DNA of 15,416 nucleotides. It comes from Actinomycetes bacterium. GTDB lineage: Bacteria; Actinomycetota; Acidimicrobiia; Acidimicrobiales; Palsa-688. Shown piece by piece: positions 8,488-14,605 of this stretch. The position numbers and the translations under genes are program-made. The stretch covers positions 1 through 15,416 of the forward strand of contig JAKAZH010000021.1 of NCBI GenBank assembly GCA_021815935.1, read 5' to 3'. Each line of letters begins with the position of its first letter. Position 1 is the stretch's first letter. Under the pieces are notes generated by a model, which was given only the letters and a program-made list of their open reading frames with translations, had not been told where the DNA came from and made no database searches.

Positions 8488-9746
8488 GCCGGATCCGCCT
8501 GAGCGCCCGCCATGACCGCTCGGCGTGATGCGTGAACGCGGGTGTTTACGAATTCGGGTCCGACGACCACGCCGGCGGGGTCCCGCCCGTCACGTACCGC
8601 TGCGATCTGGCGCCGGTAGAAGATGCGAAGCATCGACACCCCGCGGTCGGTCGACGCTAGATGCTCCTCGGAGTGCAAAGTGATCGGGCCTTGGCCTGTT
8701 TGGGCCTCGTAGTCTCCGGGGAAGTCACGGTGCTCTGCGGGGGTGAGCTGCGCCCAAGGCTTGCCGTTCATCGTTGTTCGCGAGGTGCCGTAGTCCTGCC
8801 CCTCTGGGAACTTGGCGATGGAAAATATCTGGTAGTGGGTGTCGTCCACCGGTGTCACCCAACCGAAAATGTCGCAGTCCGAGTCGACGACCCCGTCTTG
8901 GATCGCACGTCTCGGGTTGGGAACGAGACGCAACGCCGGAACGCAAACCTCGATAATGCTGCGCGTCACCTTGCCGCCGGCCACCTCTCGGTCACTGATC
9001 GATATCACACCCACGTCTGTGAACTCGTATTGCGGGTGGGTCATCGTCGCGGATATCGGGACCGGGGCGCCGAACTGCGGGCCGCTGATCATGCTGTGAA
9101 GGATCGGAAGGTGTGCCGGGTCGAGCACGTTCTCGGTGTGCTGGAGCCAGTTGCAGTCGATCACGCCGGCTCCGCCGCTGCCGAAGCTGTCGTCGTCGGT
9201 GACCAGCACCTCGCCGGGAGCAAGGTTCTCGAGTTCGTCATAGATAGGGAAGGCGGGTTTGCGCTCCGGAGGCCCCATGTACGCGAATACGAGCCCGTGG
9301 TACTCCCGCACCGGGTACCAGGGCTGACGGTAGCGCTCCTTGTGGCGCCCGCCCTCGGGTTCGGCGGCCTGGTCGACGCAAAAGCCCTGAGCGTCGAACT
9401 GCCATCCGTGGTAGCAGCAGCGGATTCCGACATCCTCTACCTTCGCGTAGAGAAGCGACGTCCCTCGGTGCGTGCAGCGCGGGTAGAGCAACCCCACGAC
9501 TCCGCCCCGGTCACGGAACAGGACGAGGTTCTCTCCCAAAACTCGTACAGTCTGGGGAGTCGTCCCCACACGATCCGATCGCGCGATGGCGTGCCAGTAA
9601 CGACGGAACACCTCGCCCATCGCGGTGCCGGGGCCGACCAGCGCGAGGTCGTCGTCGAAGCATCCCGCCGGCATGCCGTAGGCAGTTCCGGTGTCGACGG
9701 TGGAGCGCCCTACGGCGACCGTTGGATCCAGGGCATGTACCGTCAC
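8484..9746 (-). CDS. Rieske non-heme iron oxygenase, alpha subunit
   Basis: This 420-residue protein has a Rieske [2Fe-2S] domain with C91-T-H93 and C110-x2-H113, followed by a catalytic domain with NVLDPAHLPILH, where Asp209, His212 and His217 fit the bridging aspartate and two iron ligands. The GPGTAMGEVFRRYWHAIA start resembles phthalate 4,5-dioxygenase and vanillate demethylase-type oxygenases, which hydroxylate rings or remove O-methyl groups and need a separate reductase. None is encoded in the window. The start is a GTG at 9746 with GGGGA 5 nt upstream. A tiny overlapping frame (ATG at 9757, four residues) ends across this GTG. The neighbouring CoA synthetase and ech suggest O-demethylation of a methoxylated phenolic acid, as inference. 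Confidence 0.9.
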   Translation of the reverse strand: MTVHALDPTVAVGRSTVDTGTAYGMPAGCFDDDLALVGPGTAMGEVFRRYWHAIARSDRVGTTPQTVRVLGENLVLFRDRGGVVGLLYPRCTHRGTSLLYAKVEDVGIRCCYHGWQFDAQGFCVDQAAEPEGGRHKERYRQPWYPVREYHGLVFAYMGPPERKPAFPIYDELENLAPGEVLVTDDDSFGSGGAGVIDCNWLQHTENVLDPAHLPILHSMISGPQFGAPVPISATMTHPQYEFTDVGVISISDREVAGGKVTRSIIEVCVPALRLVPNPRRAIQDGVVDSDCDIFGWVTPVDDTHYQIFSIAKFPEGQDYGTSRTTMNGKPWAQLTPAEHRDFPGDYEAQTGQGPITLHSEEHLASTDRGVSMLRIFYRRQIAAVRDGRDPAGVVVGPEFVNTRVHASRRAVMAGAQADPA

Positions 9747-9782
9747 AGTTTCCCCATTTCATACATGTTGCGGGCAATAACA

Positions 9783-9796
9783 GCGTAGGCCTACGC
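9783..9796. promoter_or_regulatory. 14-bp perfect palindrome, candidate MarR operator
   Basis: GCGTAGGCCTACGC is a perfect palindrome with no loop, overlapping the marR1 stop codon and lying 37 nt upstream of the Rieske GTG. With no loop or T-run it fits a dimer-binding site better than a terminator. No second copy was found in the window. Confidence 0.45.
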
Positions 9797-10300
9797 ATTA
9801 GTCGCGTCAAGGGGGCTAGAGGTGGAATCCAGCGAGATAACGTGGCCGATCAGCCGTCGCAGCATGGCGACGAAGACCTGCTGCTCATCGAGTGTCAGCG
9901 CGGCCATCACCTGCTCCTCTCTGGCACGCATCAACGGAATGAACGTTGTCACGGTGTCAGCGCCGCGCTCGGTTAGCCGAGCTCCCGACTGGCGTCGGTC
10001 GTCGGGATGGTCGGTGCGCTCGATCAGCGACTTGGCTTGAAGAGAGTGAAGAATCTGAGTAGCGGCACTACGCGTCAAGTAGAGTCGCTCAGCGAGAGCC
10101 GACGGGCCCACTGGCTCGGGCCATTCAGCGAGGATCTCGAGGATCCGGAACGCCTGCATCGAGCCGATACCGAACGGCGCAGCCGTGGCGGCGAACCGAG
10201 TGCGGAGTATCAACGCCAGCTCGGCAAGGCACTTCAAGCCCTCGCCGGCGATCGTCGGGCCAGACACCACGCGTTGAGGATCCGGGGTCGATGCATCCAT
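9791..10300 (-). CDS. MarR-family transcriptional regulator (marR1)
   Basis: This 169-residue winged helix-turn-helix regulator has its wHTH at about 65-112, with GPSALAERLYLTRSAATQIL as helices and HPDDRRQ (98-104) as the conserved wing arginine motif. I start it at the ATG at 10300, which has GGAG 5 nt upstream; a TTG at 10336 would add 12 residues without a clear ribosome binding site. It follows marR2 by 55 nt and precedes the Rieske gene by 44 nt, so it may control the Rieske/CoA-ligase pair through the palindrome at its 3' end. MarR proteins in such clusters often sense aromatic acids or their CoA esters. Confidence 0.9.
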   Translation of the reverse strand: MDASTPDPQRVVSGPTIAGEGLKCLAELALILRTRFAATAAPFGIGSMQAFRILEILAEWPEPVGPSALAERLYLTRSAATQILHSLQAKSLIERTDHPDDRRQSGARLTERGADTVTTFIPLMRAREEQVMAALTLDEQQVFVAMLRRLIGHVISLDSTSSPLDATNA

Positions 10301-10355
10301 ACCAACTCCATACGTCGCCGCGCAGCCTTGACGCAACTCTTTGGAAAAAAGGGGC

Positions 10356-10811
10356 CTACCGGCGGGCGAGGTTGCGTATGCAGACGTCGAGGATTTCGTA
10401 CAGCTCGTAGGCGCCGTCGGCTGCGACGCCCTCCAGCATCCGACCCTCTATTTTTTCCATTTCGACTTCGCACGCGTTGACCACGGCCTCTCCTTGCTCG
10501 GTGAGGCGAATGCATAGGATCCGGCGGTTGGAGGGATGGGCATCGCGACGAACCAACCCTTTGCGCTCGAGGTGGGTGATCATTTCGCTGCCCGCCTGAG
10601 CCGAGACGAACGACCGTCGGGCGAGCTGCGCGCCCGACATGCCCGGCTGGCGGCACAGGACCGTCAGGGCTGTGTACTGCACAGCGGTGATTCCGTGTGC
10701 ACGCGCCATGATATCGATGTTGGCTCGAATAGCCAGCTCCAGCTGCTTAACCCGGTAGGCGATTCGTGCCCTACCATGCGGCCGTATTCCTGTTGGCGGA
10801 CTTGCGTACAC
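10356..10811 (-). CDS. MarR-family transcriptional regulator (marR2)
   Basis: This 151-residue protein has a wHTH at about 57-108: MSGAQLARRSFVSAQAGSEM, then HPSNRRI as the wing, with the conserved arginine pair. The start is a GTG at 10811; no strong ribosome binding site is visible and no better in-frame start exists. It lies 48 nt downstream of ech on the same strand and is probably co-transcribed with it, so it is the best candidate to bind the paired operators upstream of ech as an autoregulated repressor, like the CouR/FerR-type regulators of hydroxycinnamate genes. It differs clearly from marR1, so the two are not a recent duplication. Confidence 0.9.
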   Translation of the reverse strand: MYASPPTGIRPHGRARIAYRVKQLELAIRANIDIMARAHGITAVQYTALTVLCRQPGMSGAQLARRSFVSAQAGSEMITHLERKGLVRRDAHPSNRRILCIRLTEQGEAVVNACEVEMEKIEGRMLEGVAADGAYELYEILDVCIRNLARR

Positions 10812-10859
10812 GCGCTAAGCGTATCGACGCCCGACCAATGATCCGGTCCTTCGCCTCGT

Positions 10860-11720
10860 TTAGGTCGTGCCTGGTCGTTGGTATGCGCCGAGACCGGGCC
10901 GGAATGTCTTTGCGTCGAGGAACTGGCTGAGGCCCCGTTGCTTGCCTTGTTCGGGGTCGCCGAGGACCGCCTGGTCGAGCTTGGCATACAGGTAGTCCTC
11001 GGCTTCGTCCCATGACATCAGGCGGGCCTTCTTGAAGCCGACCTTCGCGGCCCGCAGGACACGCGGGTTGAGACCGGCGAGCCTTGAAGCAACCTCGACG
11101 GTGCGGGCTTTGAGGGCGGCCGCGGGCACTGCCTCGTTGACTAGTCGCATCTGCGCTGCCCGAACCCCGTCGAAGCTCTCCCCGGTCATGATGAACCACA
11201 GGGCGTCTCGCGAGGGTACCGTCTCGGCGAGGGCCCGGCTCACCAGACCGCCGGGCGGGATACCCCAGTTGACCTCCGAGAGACCGAAGGTGGCGGTCTC
11301 GGACGCTATGGCCAGGTCGCAGCAGACGAGTGGCGTGAATGCACCGCCGAAACACCACCCGTTCACCATCGCGATGGTGGGTTTGGGAAAGTGGATCAGT
11401 CGCCGCCACTGCCACTCGGCGCTGTCGCGGCGAGACCGTATCTCCACGTGAGGTGGCCCCTCGTCGACCTCGCGGAAATACTCTTTCAGGTCCATGCCGG
11501 CCGACCAGCTCTCGCCTGCTCCCGTCAGCACCACCACCCGGGCCCGTTCGTCAGCCTCGAGCATTTCGAGGGCGGATGCCATCTCGGTGTTGAGCGTCGG
11601 GTTCATGCTGTTGCGTTTCTCTGGCCTGTTGAAATACAGCCACGCGATCGGATCGTCGAACTCCACTCGGACGGTCCCTTCGGGGGCGATCCACGAATCC
11701 CCGGCTTCCACCATGCTCAT
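10860..11720 (-). CDS. ech: p-Hydroxycinnamoyl-CoA hydratase/lyase (feruloyl-CoA hydratase/lyase)
   Basis: This 286-residue crotonase-fold protein closely resembles the Pseudomonas HCHL (vanillin synthase): NRPEKRNSMNPTLN, SAGMDLKEYFREVDEGP, AMVNGWCFGGAFTPLV, FGLSEVNWGIPPG and EDYLYAKLDQ are near-verbatim family signatures. The enzyme hydrates and cleaves feruloyl-, coumaroyl- or caffeoyl-CoA to the matching benzaldehyde and acetyl-CoA. By alignment from memory, Glu149 and Tyr245 match HCHL Glu143 and Tyr239, while Thr129 replaces Ser123. The ATG at 11720 has GAGG 5 nt upstream; a second ATG at 11714 is possible. It is the first gene of the minus-strand island and has its own regulated promoter. 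It supplies the side-chain shortening step for the CoA ester made by a ligase such as that at 6967-8487. Confidence 0.93.
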   Translation of the reverse strand: MSMVEAGDSWIAPEGTVRVEFDDPIAWLYFNRPEKRNSMNPTLNTEMASALEMLEADERARVVVLTGAGESWSAGMDLKEYFREVDEGPPHVEIRSRRDSAEWQWRRLIHFPKPTIAMVNGWCFGGAFTPLVCCDLAIASETATFGLSEVNWGIPPGGLVSRALAETVPSRDALWFIMTGESFDGVRAAQMRLVNEAVPAAALKARTVEVASRLAGLNPRVLRAAKVGFKKARLMSWDEAEDYLYAKLDQAVLGDPEQGKQRGLSQFLDAKTFRPGLGAYQRPGTT

Positions 11721-11752
11721 CCGTCCTCGTTTCTCGAGCTGTCGAACTTCCC

Positions 11753-11775
11753 TAATATCAGGACTCCTGATATTA
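11753..11775. promoter_or_regulatory. Operator O1 for ech: 23-bp palindrome
   Basis: Arms TAATATCAGGA and TCCTGATATTA (11 bp each) are perfect inverted repeats around one central C at 11764. Its core is ATATCA-N7-TGATAT. It lies just downstream of the predicted -10, over the likely transcription start, 33 nt before the ech start codon, where a repressor would block transcription. Confidence 0.75.
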
Positions 11776-11777
11776 CG

Positions 11778-11807
11778 ACTGTAGCGAGCTGGGTCTCGAG
11801 ATATCAA
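11778..11807 (-). promoter_or_regulatory. Predicted ech promoter
   Basis: On the minus strand, TTGATA (11807-11802) and TACAGT (11783-11778) are separated by 18 nt and resemble vegetative -35 and -10 hexamers. The -35 lies inside operator O2 and the expected start falls in operator O1, which strengthens the prediction. Confidence 0.6.
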
Positions 11808-11819
11808 GTTCTTTGATAT
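11801..11819. promoter_or_regulatory. Operator O2 for ech: ATATCA-N7-TGATAT
   Basis: ATATCAA (11801-11807) and TTGATAT (11813-11819) form an inverted repeat with the same ATATCA-N7-TGATAT layout as O1. The two centres are 46 bp apart. It overlaps the predicted -35 of ech and lies between ech and the divergent J-domain gene, so it could influence both. Confidence 0.7.
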
Positions 11820-11937
11820 GGGTACCTGCGCGTCAGTCGGTTAGTTCTCAAGTGGGTCGCTGACAGGCCGAGAAATAGCGGCGAGCGGAAGGAACCGCTC
11901 ATGGCATGGATGCCAAACAACAACACAAGGATGTGCG

Positions 11938-12318
11938 ATGCAGGAAGCGGGTCGGACCCCGTGGGATGTGCTCGGCGTTGCCGAGGGCACCTTTTACAGC
12001 GAAGTCAAGCGAGCCTTCTTTCGACGCGCCCGCGCTACCCATCCCGACGCCCCCGGGGGAAGTGCCGAGGCGTTCCGCGAGGTGCAAGCTGCTTTCGAGA
12101 TCCTTCAGAAGTCGGCTCCGCGGCGCGATACCGAGGCTCGACGCTTTGCGATTAGCCCGTACGACTCATGGCTTCGTGGTCCGCAGTGGACCCTTCAGTG
12201 GGTGGACGAGGATCGCACGTTTGACGACGTAGCCCTTGATGCGACGCCCGGCATCCCGGGGGATTTCTCGTATCACCTCCGGATGGAGATCAGCCGGCTT
12301 TCACTGCAGGCCGCGTAG
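11938..12318 (+). CDS. Small J-domain (DnaJ-like) protein
   Basis: This 126-residue protein has an N-terminal J domain (about 7-57): PWDVLGV, then the basic helix EVKRAFFRRARAT, then the HPD motif at 35-37 that stimulates Hsp70 ATPase, then FREVQAAFEIL. The remaining 70 residues show no zinc finger, G/F region or membrane segment, so it is not full DnaJ but a stand-alone J protein of unknown client. The ATG at 11938 has AAGGA 6 nt upstream. It is divergent from ech and convergent with the response regulator, with no visible partner. Its last four codons and stop lie in a 13-bp tandem repeat. Confidence 0.85.
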   Translation: MQEAGRTPWDVLGVAEGTFYSEVKRAFFRRARATHPDAPGGSAEAFREVQAAFEILQKSAPRRDTEARRFAISPYDSWLRGPQWTLQWVDEDRTFDDVALDATPGIPGDFSYHLRMEISRLSLQAA

Positions 12319-12344
12319 GCAGGTCGCGTAGGCAGGCCGCGTAG
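12306..12344 (+). repeat. 13-bp tandem repeat, three copies, across the J-protein stop codon
   Basis: GCAGGCCGCGTAG (12306-12318), GCAGGTCGCGTAG (12319-12331) and GCAGGCCGCGTAG (12332-12344) follow each other with one mismatch in the middle copy. Each unit ends in TAG and the first TAG is the stop of the J-domain gene, so the repeat looks like local duplication of the gene's 3' end. Confidence 0.9.
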
Positions 12345-12376
12345 ACCGGCGACCGGTTCGCCCACTCCGGTGAGGA

Positions 12377-13066
12377 TCAGACGAGCCGACGTTCGGTGGC
12401 CCAGCGTGCCAGCTGGTGGCGAGTCGAAAGCTGGAGTTTGCGCAGTACGGCGGACACGTGGCTCTCGACCGTTTTCGTGGCGATCGACAGCTCGACGGCC
12501 ACCTCTTTGTACGTGTAGCCCCTCGCGATGAGGCGAAGCACGTCGCGCTCGCGGGTGGTCAGCTGATCTAGCTCCGGATCGATCGCGGGGAGGTCGCCGG
12601 TGACCTGGGCGGAGGCGAACGCGTCGAGGACGAAGCCGGCGAGGCGCGGCGAGAACACGGCATCACCGCTCGCTACGCGCCGCACCGCGTCGACGAGCTC
12701 GAAGCCGGAAATGGCCTTCGTCACGTACCCGCGTGCACCTGCGCGGATGACGGCGATCACGTCCTCCGGGGCGTCCGAAACGGAAAGGGCGAGGAACCGG
12801 ACGGGGCTCTTCTCCCCGGGTGAGCTCGCGTCGTGGGCGGCCACTTGTGTAACTACGCCCTGGCCTCCGCCGGAGGGAAGGTGGACGTCGAGCAGCACCA
12901 CGTCGGGTCGACGCTCGATGATCAACTCGACGGCAGGCTCCACGTCGTCGGCTTCTCCGACGACTTCGACGGCATCGCCCAGCTCCGCGCGCACGCCGGC
13001 GCGAAACAGGTGGTGGTCGTCGACGAGCAGGACCCGAGGCCGGCTCGGCTGCGCTGGAGGACTCAC
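12377..13066 (-). CDS. Response regulator, NarL/LuxR family
   Basis: This 229-residue two-domain regulator has a receiver (about 10-128) with acidic Asp16/Asp17, phosphoacceptor Asp60 in VVLLDVHLP and Lys117 in GYVTKA, so the phosphorylation site is intact. The C-terminal LuxR helix-turn-helix spans about 166-223 (LTTRERDVLRLIARGYTYKEVA and KTVESHVSAVLRKL). The start is a GTG at 13066 overlapping the kinase stop (GTGA), so the two proteins are made together as a two-component pair. The target genes are not evident; the divergent DUF1707 gene is a plausible one. Confidence 0.94.
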   Translation of the reverse strand: MSPPAQPSRPRVLLVDDHHLFRAGVRAELGDAVEVVGEADDVEPAVELIIERRPDVVLLDVHLPSGGGQGVVTQVAAHDASSPGEKSPVRFLALSVSDAPEDVIAVIRAGARGYVTKAISGFELVDAVRRVASGDAVFSPRLAGFVLDAFASAQVTGDLPAIDPELDQLTTRERDVLRLIARGYTYKEVAVELSIATKTVESHVSAVLRKLQLSTRHQLARWATERRLV

Positions 13067-14391
13067 TGCCTGCGTTCCGCGGTTGGCAAGCGGAGGGCCA
13101 CTTCAGTCCCGGCGCCGGGCTCGCTTCGAAGCTTGGCGGTCCCACCTGCGCGAGACATCCTGCCCTCGATCGACTCGGTCAGTCCCCGCCGGTCGGCACC
13201 GACGGTAGAGCGGTCGAACCCACGGCCCCTGTCACGCACGTAGAGGCAAACGCAGTCCGCCTCGACCTCGGCGTAGATGGACACAACGTCGGCGCCGGAC
13301 CACTTCGCGGCGTTGACGGTCGCCTCCCTCCCGGCCGCCAGGAGCGCTTCAAGGGACTCGGTCAAAGCGGTGTCTCCGACGACGACAGCTTCGACTCGCA
13401 CGTCATGCGCGGCTTCCACGTCGGACTGTATCCGCTGGATGGCCGACGCAACGGTGGCTTTGCCGTCTTCGCCGAAGGATCCGGGGCGTTGCCCCTCCCA
13501 AAGCCACGAACGCAGCTCCCTTTCCTGACTGCGGGCGAGCTGCGTCACACGTGCGGGATCATTTGCGTGGCGTTGGATGAGCGCAAGGGTCTGGAGCACC
13601 GAGTCGTGCACCCGGGCGGCCAGATCGGCGCGTTCCTCGGCGCGAAGGCGCGCCTGGCGCTCGAGGACCAGGTCGCGCCCGGCTCGAAGCCACCAGGGGC
13701 CGAACACGACCACGATGGCGCCGAACAGGAGGGCTACCCCGGCCAAGGGTGCCACCACTGCGCCACGTCGGCTTTGGGTCATCGCGGCTACGCCCGCGAG
13801 GCCCATGACCGCCGCCACGACGACACGCGCAAGCAGAATTCTCCACGATCCACGCCCGGACGAGCCGATCTGGACGAGCGGTCCCACCGCCTGGCGCAGG
13901 TGCGAACGGTCCGAGTCCGTGCCATCCCGCCACACCAGTACAAGTCCTGCGGCGCTGACGAAGGCAGGCCAAGCGAGGCCGGCCGCCCAAGGCGCGTGGA
14001 ACGCGGCAGCGAGAAGGAGAGCGACGGCGAGAGGCGGCGCGAAAGCAAGCATGGTCACGAGCGCTCGGCCGTCCACCAACGCCCTGGACGCGATGCTTCG
14101 ATCCTCGTCGAGAGCGGGGATCAGGAGCCATGCGACGACATAAGCGGCTACTCCCACCCCGCTAGCCAAGCCGAACACGACAAGGCCGACCCTCACCACT
14201 GTTATCTCGAAACCTGTCGTCGCTGCGAGCGCTCCGGCGACACCTCCGAGGAAGCGGTCGTCGCTCTGCCGCCGCAGAGGAGCGCCGCGACCACGGTGGT
14301 GGCGACGCACCCACGGGGGAGGGCCGTAACGGCGGGACGGGAGCGAAGGCGGGGTTCGGATGCAATTGATGATCGCGCCCCACGCCGGCAA
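13063..14391 (-). CDS. PspC-domain sensor histidine kinase (HisKA_3 type)
   Basis: This protein of up to 442 residues begins with a PspC domain (about 42-95: DDRFLGGVAGALA and a membrane helix). Further hydrophobic segments lie near 110-155 and 187-233. RVHDSVLQTLALIQRHA then carries the phosphoacceptor His262. The ATPase domain shows GREATVNAAKWSGA (N-box, Asn360) and RDRGRGFD (G-box, Asp387). The combination is typical of actinobacterial envelope-stress kinases paired with LuxR regulators. The start is unsure: TTG at 14391 has AAGGGTGA 13 nt upstream, GTG at 14310 has none, and a better-placed ATG at 14398 is in another frame. It overlaps the response regulator by 4 nt. Confidence 0.9.
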   Translation of the reverse strand: MPAWGAIINCIRTPPSLPSRRYGPPPWVRRHHRGRGAPLRRQSDDRFLGGVAGALAATTGFEITVVRVGLVVFGLASGVGVAAYVVAWLLIPALDEDRSIASRALVDGRALVTMLAFAPPLAVALLLAAAFHAPWAAGLAWPAFVSAAGLVLVWRDGTDSDRSHLRQAVGPLVQIGSSGRGSWRILLARVVVAAVMGLAGVAAMTQSRRGAVVAPLAGVALLFGAIVVVFGPWWLRAGRDLVLERQARLRAEERADLAARVHDSVLQTLALIQRHANDPARVTQLARSQERELRSWLWEGQRPGSFGEDGKATVASAIQRIQSDVEAAHDVRVEAVVVGDTALTESLEALLAAGREATVNAAKWSGADVVSIYAEVEADCVCLYVRDRGRGFDRSTVGADRRGLTESIEGRMSRAGGTAKLRSEPGAGTEVALRLPTAERRQ

Positions 14392-14524
14392 CTGCCATAG
14401 GGAATCACCCTTAATCCGCGGCTGGCGTCGCAGTCCGTCCGACGAGAGTCGGTCGGGCGTGTCGGGGAGTCCTCAGGGTCATCCCCTATAGCGCGGCCTA
14501 GGTGCGCCGCCTCATGATGGATAC

Positions 14525-14605
14525 ATGACCGATTCACATGTTCCGACAATCGACGCAAGGCGCCGCATACTTCAACGGCGAGACGACAGGCGGATCCTCC
14601 AATGA
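14525..14605 (+). CDS. Possible 26-residue leader peptide before the DUF1707 gene
   Basis: An ATG at 14525 opens a 26-codon frame, starting MTDSHVPTIDARRRI and ending RRILQ, whose TGA overlaps the ATG of the DUF1707 gene (ATGA at 14602-14605). The arginine-rich content and exact stop/start overlap suggest translational coupling, but only a weak GGA precedes the ATG and I recognise no family. It may be chance in a 200-nt divergent intergenic region. Confidence 0.3.
   Translation: MTDSHVPTIDARRRILQRRDDRRILQ

Noticed and set aside
8661..9788. Long open frame of 375 codons on the plus strand opposite the Rieske gene
   Set aside because: It is the antisense of a clear Rieske oxygenase, has no recognisable domain, and is expected from GC-rich codon bias.
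10301..10336. Longer marR1 start at TTG 10336
   Set aside because: No ribosome binding site there, whereas ATG 10300 has GGAG at good spacing and leaves the full MarR domain.
10341..10358. C-run followed by six T on the minus strand between the two marR genes, as an intrinsic terminator
   Set aside because: No matching upstream arm forms a stable stem, so the T-run alone is not enough.
11901..12155. Plus-strand frame from an ATG with a good AAGGAA site, overlapping the J-domain gene
   Set aside because: The translation has no recognisable domain, while the frame from 11938 has a full J domain with HPD. The start context is kept only as a finding.
12345..12357. ACCGG-CGA-CCGGT hairpin between convergent genes as a terminator
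   Set aside because: Only a 5-bp stem with a 3-nt loop and no T-run; not reported as a feature.
13405..14400. Open frame of 331 codons on the plus strand opposite the histidine kinase
   Set aside because: Charged, low-complexity translation with no domain; the kinase motifs on the other strand are decisive.
14439..14452. CCGAC-GAGA-GTCGG dyad in the kinase/DUF1707 intergenic region
   Set aside because: A 5-bp stem with no repeat elsewhere and no promoter relation I can show.
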